A DNA stretch of 64,000 bases from contig JBJLEZ010000005.1 of assembly GCA_045565695.1 (NCBI GenBank), forward strand, positions 47,398 to 111,397, in the 5' to 3' direction. The stretch is from GCA-2690565 sp002457235. Lineage in GTDB: Bacteria; Verrucomicrobiota; Verrucomicrobiia; Opitutales; Coraliomargaritaceae. The position numbers were made by a program, and so were the translations under genes. Below, in pieces: positions 28,112-36,130 of the stretch (the first letter of the stretch is position 1; each line of letters opens with the position of its first letter). The notes below the pieces were generated by a model. That model had not been told where the DNA came from, did no database searches, and worked only from the letters and a program-made list of their open reading frames with translations.

Positions 28112-28135
28112 TTAAGGCAATCAGCCTTAATTTTT
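28112..28135 (+). terminator. Rho-independent terminator after mdh
   Basis: A 7-base-pair hairpin with arms TTAAGGC (28112-28118) and GCCTTAA (28124-28130) and a five-base loop is followed by five Ts. It lies about 50 bases after the mdh stop codon. Confidence 0.75.
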
Positions 28136-28215
28136 AGAGTGCTTAATTGAACAGCATGCATATCAGAATTTTTGACTTAGCGAAGGAGTCATTATAACTA
28201 TTTAGAGATGCAGTC

Positions 28216-28419
28216 TCAGTCAAAAGATCGATTTGCTAATTGTTCTTGGGTTTCTTGAGCCTTGAAGTCATCCAGTCCTTTTTTAAAATCAACATATCCT
28301 GAAATAACTCCGCTGAAATCAGCATTTAAAGTGGGTGCATTACGTATCACTATTAAGGTAGAAATAGTGGCAACAAATATAACAACAAGGACAATCGTTT
28401 GAATGGCCCTAAGTAGCAT
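28216..28419 (-). CDS. Small membrane protein, hypothetical
   Basis: This 67-residue protein has one N-terminal hydrophobic helix (about residues 5-25, IQTIVLVVIFVATISTLIVI) and a charged C-terminal half ending in a glutamine/glutamate stretch. No family is recognised. Its start overlaps the end of the upstream cysteine-rich ORF by 11 bases, which suggests that the pair is co-translated. It faces mdh tail-to-tail. Confidence 0.55.
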   Translation of the reverse strand: MLLRAIQTIVLVVIFVATISTLIVIRNAPTLNADFSGVISGYVDFKKGLDDFKAQETQEQLANRSFD

Positions 28420-28591
28420 AGTTGATTTTATAATAAAAGCCTTTAGACTGACTACAGGAACAAATTGGTTGTTCGGAAATTAAATCATCCTGATCGAATT
28501 CACCAAAACTTTCTTTATTTTCTAAAATGGAGCAACGGTCTATCTTGTGACAAGCCGAGCAATATCTTCTAACTAGAAAATTTAAAAACAT
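28409..28591 (-). CDS. Small cysteine-rich protein, possible zinc-binding
   Basis: A 60-residue protein with five cysteines in a CSAC ... C ... CSC-like arrangement (Cys11, Cys14, Cys20, Cys44 and Cys46 by my count), plus one His. This spacing could bind zinc or a redox metal, but no family is recognised. It overlaps the downstream small membrane protein by 11 bases. The upstream 440 bases hold no convincing gene. Confidence 0.5.
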   Translation of the reverse strand: MFLNFLVRRYCSACHKIDRCSILENKESFGEFDQDDLISEQPICSCSQSKGFYYKINYAT

Positions 28592-29034
28592 ATTGGGGAT
28601 GATGATGAGAGGGATGTGAGAAAAATTAGACGTATAAATTAAAAATATTCTTTATACAAAGTTAATTTTACAAAGAGATTTAGACTAAACCGATAATTAA
28701 AGGAAAAAAGGGTAATAAATTGTCATAAATATATGAAAAACAAATACTTAAAACTTAAAAACACTTAAATATGTTAAATTAAATTATTTTTTCCTTTTAA
28801 AATTAAAAATTAACACTAATGTAACACAAATCATTCGATGCCGATGCTTTACCCCAAAAATTTTTTAAAAGCACATTTCAAATGCATCGCTATCTCCTTT
28901 TATAAAATCAAACAGGGGATTTTCCCAAACCGATCTAGGGATTCATTCAACACTTTACCGCTTTTTTCATTGGCTATATTGCTCCGATACTTCTTATCGA
29001 TGCAAGCGCCTTTGTTTAACCCTAAAAAGTAAAT
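28592..29034. other. AT-rich intergenic region without a convincing gene
   Basis: This 443-base stretch separates the divergent small genes at 28.2-28.6 kb from the small hydrophobic pair at 29.0 kb. It is extremely AT-rich around 28740-28810 and probably contains divergent promoters. One 64-codon frame (28838-29032) has a basic, family-less product and I do not accept it as a gene. Confidence 0.6.
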
Positions 29035-29262
29035 ATGGAAAAAATAACTGCACAAATAACCAATGTAATTGAAACAGTATCTAAACTAGGTATTGGATTA
29101 ATTGCACTCGGCATTATTGCTGAAATTATATTCGGCCAAGGTGCCATATTTGGAGCCAGCGTGGTTTCAAATGTTTCTTCAATCGTTGCTTCGATTGGCG
29201 GAGAAAATGGTTTCGTTGGGCTTATCGCCCTTCTACTGATCGTTGGATTATTAAGAAAATAA
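29035..29262 (+). CDS. Small hydrophobic protein, first of a paralogous pair
   Basis: This 75-residue protein has a short polar N-terminus (MEKITAQITNVIETVSK), then two hydrophobic helices (about residues 19-34 and 58-72) separated by a small-residue-rich linker, ending in RK. It is clearly related to the gene 39 bases downstream: both begin ME-x-I-T and share the same layout. No family is recognised. Topology resembles VirB2/TrbC-type pilins and some circular or leaderless bacteriocins, but I see no secretion genes, so this is only a resemblance. Confidence 0.7.
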   Translation: MEKITAQITNVIETVSKLGIGLIALGIIAEIIFGQGAIFGASVVSNVSSIVASIGGENGFVGLIALLLIVGLLRK

Positions 29263-29301
29263 CTAACATAAATAAACAACATTAACCTTAACTAAAAAAA
29301 T

Positions 29302-29523
29302 ATGGAACAAATTACAAATACTATTAAATCAATCATCGGAAACCTAAAAGGTATTCTGATTGCAGCAGCTGGTCTATTAATTATTGTTCAGATCGTTTTT
29401 GGATCTTCTGGCTTCGATGTTATCGCCAACATCACTGCCCTACTTGATGGTTTCATCGGTAGCGGTGCATCATTGGTGAGTGTAATTGCAGGTATTATTG
29501 TGCTTGGTTTATTATCAGACTAA
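29302..29523 (+). CDS. Small hydrophobic protein, second of a paralogous pair
   Basis: This 73-residue protein has the same organisation as its upstream neighbour: polar N-terminus MEQITNTIKSIIGN, a hydrophobic helix (about residues 17-33), a G/S/A-rich linker and a second hydrophobic helix (about residues 54-70) ending in SD. The ATG follows an A-tract, not a Shine-Dalgarno sequence. A perfect terminator hairpin follows 28 bases after the stop, so the pair forms a compact two-gene unit that may be strongly transcribed. Confidence 0.7.
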   Translation: MEQITNTIKSIIGNLKGILIAAAGLLIIVQIVFGSSGFDVIANITALLDGFIGSGASLVSVIAGIIVLGLLSD

Positions 29524-29551
29524 AAATTGGTTATTTGTAACCTAACTACTA

Positions 29552-29580
29552 GGGAGCTATTTAAATAGCTCCCTTTTTTA
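29552..29580 (+). terminator. Strong Rho-independent terminator after the small hydrophobic pair
   Basis: A 22-base perfect palindrome (29552-29573, arm GGGAGCTATTT) is followed by a T-run. It can stop transcription of the two small genes before the oxidoreductase gene, which then needs its own promoter. Confidence 0.9.
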
Positions 29581-29643
29581 TTTCTTTTTGCCATTTGTAT
29601 TAAAACCATAAATATAATAACAACACTGACACTGTTTAACTTT

Positions 29644-30765
29644 ATGAGGATACACCGAAGAACCTTACTCAAACTAGGAGCATTCTATTCTATAGGTTCT
29701 CTCTTGAATTCTTACGCTAATATTAAAAGCATCGCAACACCCATGAAAGCCAAACCAATTAAAATAGCACTTCTTGGACTAGGTAACTACGCAGAAAATT
29801 GGATAGCACCAGCAATTGATCAGTCAGAAAATGCAGAACTTACTTCAATTGTTACTGGATCACCTCACAAAATAGCTAAGTGGCAAAAACGCTATCAAAT
29901 CAAAGACAGCAATATTTATAATTATGAAAACCTAGAAGCTATCCGAGATAACAAAGAAATAGATTGTGTTTATATCGTTACTCCAACTGGTACTCACGCT
30001 GATTTCACTATACGAAGTTTTGAGGCAAAAAAGCATGTAATTTGTGAAAAGCCCATGGCACCTACCGTTGCTGATTGCGATCGTATGATAGAGGCCGCAA
30101 AAAGCGCACATAAAACTCTTCAAATAGGCTATCGTCTTTACTGGGATCCGTTTAATTTACGACTGATGGAAGCAATGCAAAAAAGTGAATTTGGAGAGAT
30201 CATAGAAATGCAAGGAGGATTTTCTTATAACCACGGTCAATGGGCTCGAGAAGGAGACTGGCGAATGAATCCTAAATTGAATCCAGGAGGGGCTTTATTT
30301 GATATCGGCGTCTATGTCGTTCAGTCTTCATTTTATTCTAACCCTCAAATGCATCCATTATCTGTTACGGCAAAACATTCCACTGACCGTCATCAGATAT
30401 TTAAAGCTATTCCCGAACATTGGAATTGGGAACTTGCTTGGCCTAATAAGTTGATCTCTCAGCATAGCTCTAGCTATGGAAAGCAAGAAAACTTTTTGCG
30501 TGTCACTACTGACAAAGGTCTTTTAGAAATTGAGCCTGCCTACAGTTATGAAAATCTAAAAGGAAGCACGCCAAATGGACCAATGAATCTCAATCCGGTC
30601 TTTCAACAAAAACTACAAATTGAGGGTCAATGCCTTGCGATTCTAAACAGAAGTAATAATATTACAACAGGTGAAATGGGACGCAGAGATATTTACTTAC
30701 TAAATCGTATTATGGAAGCAGCAGAAAACCAATCTGAAGTCCGACTTGATAACTTATATTTCTAA
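29644..30765 (+). CDS. Gfo/Idh/MocA-family oxidoreductase with Tat-like leader
   Basis: This 373-residue NAD(P)-dependent oxidoreductase begins MRIHRRTLLKLGAFYS, a twin-arginine-type leader, as in periplasmic glucose-fructose oxidoreductase. The Rossmann motif LLGLGNYA lies near residue 45, followed by the family's CEKPMAPTVADC segment with the catalytic EKP lysine. The C-terminal half has the substrate beta-sheet domain with GGALFDIGVYVV. The substrate is probably a sugar or sugar acid but cannot be named. It precedes a sulfatase and an MFS transporter on the same strand, suggesting a small carbohydrate-processing cluster. Confidence 0.88.
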   Translation: MRIHRRTLLKLGAFYSIGSLLNSYANIKSIATPMKAKPIKIALLGLGNYAENWIAPAIDQSENAELTSIVTGSPHKIAKWQKRYQIKDSNIYNYENLEAIRDNKEIDCVYIVTPTGTHADFTIRSFEAKKHVICEKPMAPTVADCDRMIEAAKSAHKTLQIGYRLYWDPFNLRLMEAMQKSEFGEIIEMQGGFSYNHGQWAREGDWRMNPKLNPGGALFDIGVYVVQSSFYSNPQMHPLSVTAKHSTDRHQIFKAIPEHWNWELAWPNKLISQHSSSYGKQENFLRVTTDKGLLEIEPAYSYENLKGSTPNGPMNLNPVFQQKLQIEGQCLAILNRSNNITTGEMGRRDIYLLNRIMEAAENQSEVRLDNLYF

Positions 30766-30789
30766 TCATTAAAGCTAAATTATTTCTTA

Positions 30790-32238
30790 ATGCACTTCCT
30801 CTACCTAATCACAGTATGCTTTATTTTAGCTTTAAATCTCTTTGCTGACCGACCTCCTAATATTATTCTTATTCTGACTGATGACTTAGGATATAATGAT
30901 TTATCCTGTTATGGAAATCTTGAGTACAAAACACCCAACATTGATCGCTTAGCCAAAGAAGGACAGAAGTGGACAGAATTTTATTCTGCTTCTCACATCT
31001 GTTCCCCAAGTCGTGCTGCCATCCTGACCGGGCTTTATCCTGTGCGTACTGGCACTAGTTCACATGTATTTTTTGAATGGTCAGCACAAGGACTGCCTAA
31101 AAAGTGCAATACAATCTCCAAAGTGCTTCAAAATAATGACTACAAAACGTACCTTGTTGGTAAATGGCACCTAGGACATAGAGAAGGATATATGCCGACT
31201 GACCAAGGCTTTGATAGTTTTTATGGCATCCCCTACTCCAATGACATGAGAGTCGATCCAGAGATGAAAGTTGCAGACTCAGTATACTTTCGCGAAGGCA
31301 TGACTCTTGCTAAAATGCGAGCCAAAGGAAATAAAGTAGATAATTGGGTGCCGCTCATGCAAGATAAGGCAATAATTGAATACCCTGTTGACCAATCAAC
31401 ATTAACTCAACGCTACACTGAAAAAAGCATTGAGTTCATTAAACAAAATAAAGATCAGCCTTTCTTCTTATTTCTATCCCACCATTTGCCCCACATTCCT
31501 ATATTCGTTTCTAAACAATTTGAAAATACATATAAAGATCCATACGCAAATGCTGTCCATGAAATTGATAATTCTTTAGGAGCAATACTTACTGCTCTAA
31601 AAGAACATTCACTGGATAAGAATACCGTAGTTATATTCACCTCCGATAATGGCCCCAACCACACTTTTGAACCCACAGGAGGTTCTGCCTATCCTCTGAA
31701 AGGCTCAAAATTTTATGCAAGTGAAGGCGGGCAGAAAGTGCCTACAATCTTTTGGTGGCCAAATAAAATAAAGAGAGGAACTATTGATGAATTAGGGAGT
31801 ACACTTGATTTTTTTAATACTTTTATTGCTATCAGCGGAATAAAAAGCCCTTCAATTCTTCCCAAAGATTCGTATGACCTTAGCCCTGTTTTATTCAAAA
31901 AATCAGCTAGCCCACGCCACGATTTCTTCTTCTTTAGTTCATTTATACCACCAAGAGGAAATATCTACTCAGTGAGGAAAGATGATTGGAAAGCACACTT
32001 TTCTACAAGCCAAGCACCTGACTTTAGTAATCCAGAGTCCATTATTAATCATGCCACACCCTTACTCTATAATCTCAAAAAAGATCCAGGAGAAACTCAA
32101 AATGTAGCCAATCAATTTCCTGAAATCGTACAATTCTTGGTCGAATATTCAGAAAAATTTTCAAAAACATTAGAAGTAGCACCTAATTGTTATTCTGAAA
32201 AAATCTTATCCCAAGAACGACCCGAATGGGCACAATAA
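30790..32238 (+). CDS. Secreted sulfatase (formylglycine type)
   Basis: This 482-residue type I sulfatase has a signal peptide (about residues 1-19) and the metal-binding DD at residues 31-32 (ILTDDLGYND). The formylglycine site is Cys71 in CSPSRAAILTG, matching C-x-P-x-R. Further conserved segments are GKWHLGH and the ...FFLFLSHHLPHIP block with SDNGP. It would hydrolyse sulfate esters, probably of algal polysaccharides or sulfated sugars, in the periplasm or outside the cell. A maturation enzyme (FGE or anSME) is needed; none is convincing in this window, since the SUMF1 domain at the right end lacks the catalytic cysteines. Confidence 0.93.
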   Translation: MHFLYLITVCFILALNLFADRPPNIILILTDDLGYNDLSCYGNLEYKTPNIDRLAKEGQKWTEFYSASHICSPSRAAILTGLYPVRTGTSSHVFFEWSAQGLPKKCNTISKVLQNNDYKTYLVGKWHLGHREGYMPTDQGFDSFYGIPYSNDMRVDPEMKVADSVYFREGMTLAKMRAKGNKVDNWVPLMQDKAIIEYPVDQSTLTQRYTEKSIEFIKQNKDQPFFLFLSHHLPHIPIFVSKQFENTYKDPYANAVHEIDNSLGAILTALKEHSLDKNTVVIFTSDNGPNHTFEPTGGSAYPLKGSKFYASEGGQKVPTIFWWPNKIKRGTIDELGSTLDFFNTFIAISGIKSPSILPKDSYDLSPVLFKKSASPRHDFFFFSSFIPPRGNIYSVRKDDWKAHFSTSQAPDFSNPESIINHATPLLYNLKKDPGETQNVANQFPEIVQFLVEYSEKFSKTLEVAPNCYSEKILSQERPEWAQ

Positions 32239-32262
32239 TCGGATCCAAAGTACTCACTCATC

Positions 32263-33615
32263 ATGGATCTTCAGACAATTGCAAAACACAATGCACGAAC
32301 ATTTATTCTCTATCGTGTACTCTTTCGTGCCCGATTTTATTATCCAGTATTCACCCTTCTATTCTTAGATTTTGGCTTAACTCTTTCTCAATTCGCCATC
32401 TTGAATTCTGTATGGGCACTTACTATTGTCTTATTTGAAATTCCACTAGGAGGCCTAGCCGATACAATCGGCAGGAGGAAGATTGTTATCCTATCCGCCG
32501 TACTCTTAAATATTGAATTACTTGTCTGGCTCTTTGCTCCAATTCATGGAGGCGATACCTTATTTATTTTCTTCTTGGTTAATCGAATTCTTAGCGGACT
32601 GTGTGAAGCGGCATCGAGTGGTGCTGATGAAGCCCTAGTTTATAATTCTTTAGAAAAAGCAAACCTACAAGATTCTTGGGCAAGTACCTTGGAAAAAACT
32701 CAGCGATATACCTCTCTCTATTTTATGTTTGTTTTATTTGTTGGAGCTATGATTTATGACCCAAATGTCGTTGGAACAATCACTCAATTCTTCGGCTACA
32801 AAGGAACTATCTCACAAGAAGACTGCATAAAACTCCCCATCTTGCTCAATCAAATCGCTGCCTTTTTCGTTTTAGTTCATGCCTTAAGCTTTAGAGAAAC
32901 CTGGGTGCAATCTGAAAAAATTACCCAGTCCTTTAAAGGGTCATTCAAAAAAGTATTCACTTCGATTCAATGGATTAAAAAATCTAAAACTGTTATCCTT
33001 CTTTTGCTAATACTCATGTTCTCAGAAAGCCTGATTCTCCAGTTTCTAACGCTGATGCAGCAATATTGGAAAGTGATTGATATACCCATTCTCTATTTTG
33101 GTATCATTGGTTCAGGTTTAGCGTTTTGCGCATCTTTGATGCCTTCACTTGGAAAATATTGCTTCAAGCGATTTCAGTTTAAAACCAATTTCTCGATCTG
33201 TTATCTCAATCTAATTATTGCTTATTCTTTAATCGCTCTAAGTATCCCCTACTTTGGCATACTCCCAGTCATTCTTCTTTATTGTACCTATCAGTGTATT
33301 ATCTACTTTAACGGATGCTACATCCATGATGCTTGTGAAGAATCTTATCGAGCAACTGTATTAAGTGTACAAAGTATGTTATCTTTTTCCAAATACGGCA
33401 TTCTTAGTATTTTGTACTCAGTCTTGGTCGCTGCTTTATCCAATGAAACGATCCAAGCTTCGCTTAATCAAGTATTCGAAAAAAGCCTTGTAGCTTTTCC
33501 TAGTTATTTCGCCCTTTCCACACTAACCGCACTACTCCTCTATAAGTTGTTCAATAGAAAAAGAGGCCCATTGATAGCTTCCACTCTCCAGAGCCAGCCA
33601 GAGCAGACAAAATAA
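32263..33615 (+). CDS. MFS transporter
   Basis: This 450-residue membrane protein shows about 12 hydrophobic segments. The MFS motif A is GGLADTIGRRKIV between helices 2 and 3, and an AASSGADEALVYNSL segment is typical of MFS members that carry small organic solutes. It follows the sulfatase by 24 bases on the same strand, so it probably imports a product of the sulfatase/oxidoreductase cluster, but the substrate is not predictable. Confidence 0.85.
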   Translation: MDLQTIAKHNARTFILYRVLFRARFYYPVFTLLFLDFGLTLSQFAILNSVWALTIVLFEIPLGGLADTIGRRKIVILSAVLLNIELLVWLFAPIHGGDTLFIFFLVNRILSGLCEAASSGADEALVYNSLEKANLQDSWASTLEKTQRYTSLYFMFVLFVGAMIYDPNVVGTITQFFGYKGTISQEDCIKLPILLNQIAAFFVLVHALSFRETWVQSEKITQSFKGSFKKVFTSIQWIKKSKTVILLLLILMFSESLILQFLTLMQQYWKVIDIPILYFGIIGSGLAFCASLMPSLGKYCFKRFQFKTNFSICYLNLIIAYSLIALSIPYFGILPVILLYCTYQCIIYFNGCYIHDACEESYRATVLSVQSMLSFSKYGILSILYSVLVAALSNETIQASLNQVFEKSLVAFPSYFALSTLTALLLYKLFNRKRGPLIASTLQSQPEQTK

Positions 33616-33646
33616 GCGCTAAAATCGGTTTTTCTGTATCAATTAA

Positions 33647-33838
33647 CTAAACCGCACAAGACATATCTAAACCACAACACATCGGTGATTTGATTTTTCC
33701 GTGACCATTTGGGCATTCAGAAATTTGCACCTTAGTACCATCATCTAAGGTTAGCGATGCATCCACCAAAGGTGCTTCACAAGATCCGCAGGTTGCGTTT
33801 ACAGACATTCCACATTTATCACATTTATAAGTAGCCAT
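33647..33838 (-). CDS. Small zinc-ribbon protein
   Basis: This 63-residue protein contains two zinc-knuckle-like pairs: CDKCG at residues 6-10 and CGSC about ten residues later, then CPNGHG and MCCG near the end. The pattern predicts metal binding, probably zinc. A small family of such proteins exists in diverse bacteria, but I know no function. It is convergent with the MFS gene and stands alone. Confidence 0.75.
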   Translation of the reverse strand: MATYKCDKCGMSVNATCGSCEAPLVDASLTLDDGTKVQISECPNGHGKIKSPMCCGLDMSCAV

Positions 33839-33942
33839 AGATTTTTATTAGTTATCACGAAAAAATAGTCACATTTGATTAAGTCGCAACTAACATAAGT
33901 ACGATATCCTAAGGAAAACAAATACGTTATAAAACTTTAATC

Positions 33943-34644
33943 TTATGGCTCATATTTGATAAAACTAAGTAATCGAAGGCCAAAGATAGAAAGTCCGAGG
34001 ATCAAAGCAATGGTTGATGGCTCAGGAATCCCAATCAATTCGATATTATCGAAACCAACGATTCCGTAAAACTCATCCCCAATTGCAGCATAACCTAAGG
34101 TTGAAGACAAAATTCTTAATCCATTTATGTTGCTCATTGTCTGATCAAAAGTATCCAAACCTAATTCACCAGTTAGATTACCAACTCTATGCATAGAAGA
34201 CTCACTAATCAAAAAATTTGCAGTACCCCATCCACTTTCTGGAGCAAAGTAAACGGGCGTATTACTAACCCACCAAGTTCCTCCACTTTGTTGCGCATTC
34301 GCCATATTCGAAAGCGCAATTCTCAAGTATACAGGATCACTATCACTCCAATTAGCAAAATTTAAAGAAATACCTGTCACTCCTTTAGTAAGAAAATCCC
34401 CTGTCCATGCATCAGTTGGATTATAAGAAATCAATTTACTACCTCGATTACCAGAATTAATGCCAACGGGAAGGCGCATATACCAATTACCCTCCGACAG
34501 TCCATCAATCGTGCTTCTTTCACGCCAACCGCCCTCCCAGCCTTCTGTGTCACTGGAAAAATCACTTACAATTAATGGAACCGATTGACCAAATAAGACA
34601 ATGCCCAAAAGGTTAAATATTAAAATTACAAAAATTCTATACAT
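33943..34644 (-). CDS. PEP-CTERM sorting domain protein
   Basis: This 233-residue secreted protein has a signal peptide (residues 1-19), a beta-rich body with aromatic residues (WEGGW, LSLNFANW-like strands) resembling a carbohydrate-binding jelly roll, and a C-terminal PEP-CTERM signal: IPEPSTIALILGLSIFGLRLL, then a basic end. An exosortase would cleave near PEP and attach the protein to the surface; the exosortase gene is not in the window. It lies just downstream of the DUF1501/DUF1800 pair on the same strand. The binding target is unknown. Confidence 0.8.
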   Translation of the reverse strand: MYRIFVILIFNLLGIVLFGQSVPLIVSDFSSDTEGWEGGWRERSTIDGLSEGNWYMRLPVGINSGNRGSKLISYNPTDAWTGDFLTKGVTGISLNFANWSDSDPVYLRIALSNMANAQQSGGTWWVSNTPVYFAPESGWGTANFLISESSMHRVGNLTGELGLDTFDQTMSNINGLRILSSTLGYAAIGDEFYGIVGFDNIELIGIPEPSTIALILGLSIFGLRLLSFIKYEP

Positions 34645-34667
34645 CTTAATTTAATTACTAATGAATC

Positions 34668-36128
34668 TTAATTTAAGATTCCTAAAGGAGATAAAACATT
34701 ACCAAAATTAAAATTACCAATATTTGGAATAACTGTAGTAATTTCGGATTGAGGCACTCCAAACCAACCGGCAAGTTCAGCCATGTAAGCATCGACAGAG
34801 GTAGTAGGCAAAATTCGACCACGCCCAAGATCGTTCGGGCCACCTGTCGATAATATAGGATAATCCCCATAAATCCTACCCCCATTAGCACTACCACTTA
34901 TTATGAAATGGTTGCCACCCCAAGCATGGTCAGAGCCACTACCATTCGAAGTAAGTGTGCGACCAAAGTCAGATGCTGTGTATAAAACAACATTATTTTC
35001 CAATCCTAAAGATACTATTTTAGACCAAAACATTTGTATAGCTTCATTAATTTGGTAAAAAAGATTAGACTGTGGATCAATTACTGCATTATGATGATCC
35101 CATCCACCTAGCTCTACAAAAAATGTTTGCCGATTCATCCCCAAAGCACCCCTAGCTTCTAAAATTTTAGAAATCATTTCAAAATTCGCAGCCGTCTTCG
35201 AGTAATCCGTTAATAAACTCGGATCAAAGGGATCAGCAAGATTGTCCAGAGCCTGCTTAAAAAAGATGGATGTTTCAATCGATTTCTTATTCGATTGTGC
35301 TAATGTTTTTGAATAAATATTGTGATAATGATGACTCAAAATATTATCAACAGATAGCTTTAGCGTTGGGTCTTCATTATAACCATTTAATTGAACAATT
35401 CCAGATGGATCTGCTATATATGGAACTGTAGATAACCCTGTCTGTAATACATTTGTACCAGATAAAGAAATATTCATAGAAATATTTGCCTGATTATTAG
35501 CATGATCCATAACCTCGGACATTCGACCCGCCCAGCCTTTAGGATTTGATCCACGGACTTGGGGGACTAATGTTTGCCAATGAATCTGATGATCTGGATG
35601 AGAAAATAAACCTTCTGGCAAAGCTTTGCTACCATTATTATAGTCCGTTAAACTTGTCGGTTGAACCAAAGATCCAACATTGCTAACAAAGGCTAAATCA
35701 CCTTGATCATAAAGTGATTTCAAAAAAGGCAAATCCGGATGGATGCCAAATTCACTATAATTTTGACCCGCAGAAGAAATCGGCAATAAGTGATCTTTTT
35801 GGTGAGCAAGACCAGTAGCCCCATTCATTAAATTATCTAAGTTGTTAGCATCATAACTTACCCCGTCAGCCAAATAAGTACCGCCTCGAACATTTTTATA
35901 TTCTTCATATGCAGATACTTCTCTTGGCACCAACATATTAAATGAATCGTTTCCGCCAGTTAAAAATAAACAGACTAAAGCCTTATAGTCACTGAAATTA
36001 GATGCCGAAGTAGCGCCAGCCGTTAGTTTAAGGGAGAGCAATGAAGATAATAATGAAGCTGTGCCAACCGCTGCACAATTAGATTGTATTAAAAACTCAC
36101 GACGTGAAATATTCTTTTTAAGGTCCAT
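34668..36128 (-). CDS. DUF1501 family protein with Tat leader
   Basis: This 486-residue protein begins with a twin-arginine leader (SRREFLIQSNCAAVG) and shows the DUF1501 blocks LFLTGGNDSFNMLVP, FVELGGWDHH and YTASDFGRTLTSNGSGSDHAWGG. DUF1501 is a sulfatase/alkaline-phosphatase-like fold of unknown substrate, common in Planctomycetes and Verrucomicrobia. It starts two bases after a DUF1800 gene, the usual partner, so the pair functions together, probably in the periplasm. It is intact and of normal length. Confidence 0.92.
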   Translation of the reverse strand: MDLKKNISRREFLIQSNCAAVGTASLLSSLLSLKLTAGATSASNFSDYKALVCLFLTGGNDSFNMLVPREVSAYEEYKNVRGGTYLADGVSYDANNLDNLMNGATGLAHQKDHLLPISSAGQNYSEFGIHPDLPFLKSLYDQGDLAFVSNVGSLVQPTSLTDYNNGSKALPEGLFSHPDHQIHWQTLVPQVRGSNPKGWAGRMSEVMDHANNQANISMNISLSGTNVLQTGLSTVPYIADPSGIVQLNGYNEDPTLKLSVDNILSHHYHNIYSKTLAQSNKKSIETSIFFKQALDNLADPFDPSLLTDYSKTAANFEMISKILEARGALGMNRQTFFVELGGWDHHNAVIDPQSNLFYQINEAIQMFWSKIVSLGLENNVVLYTASDFGRTLTSNGSGSDHAWGGNHFIISGSANGGRIYGDYPILSTGGPNDLGRGRILPTTSVDAYMAELAGWFGVPQSEITTVIPNIGNFNFGNVLSPLGILN

Positions 36129-36130
36129 AA

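Noticed and set aside
28838..29032. 64-codon frame before the small hydrophobic pair
   Set aside because: Basic, low-information product, no family, no ribosome-binding signal; more likely part of the promoter/leader region.
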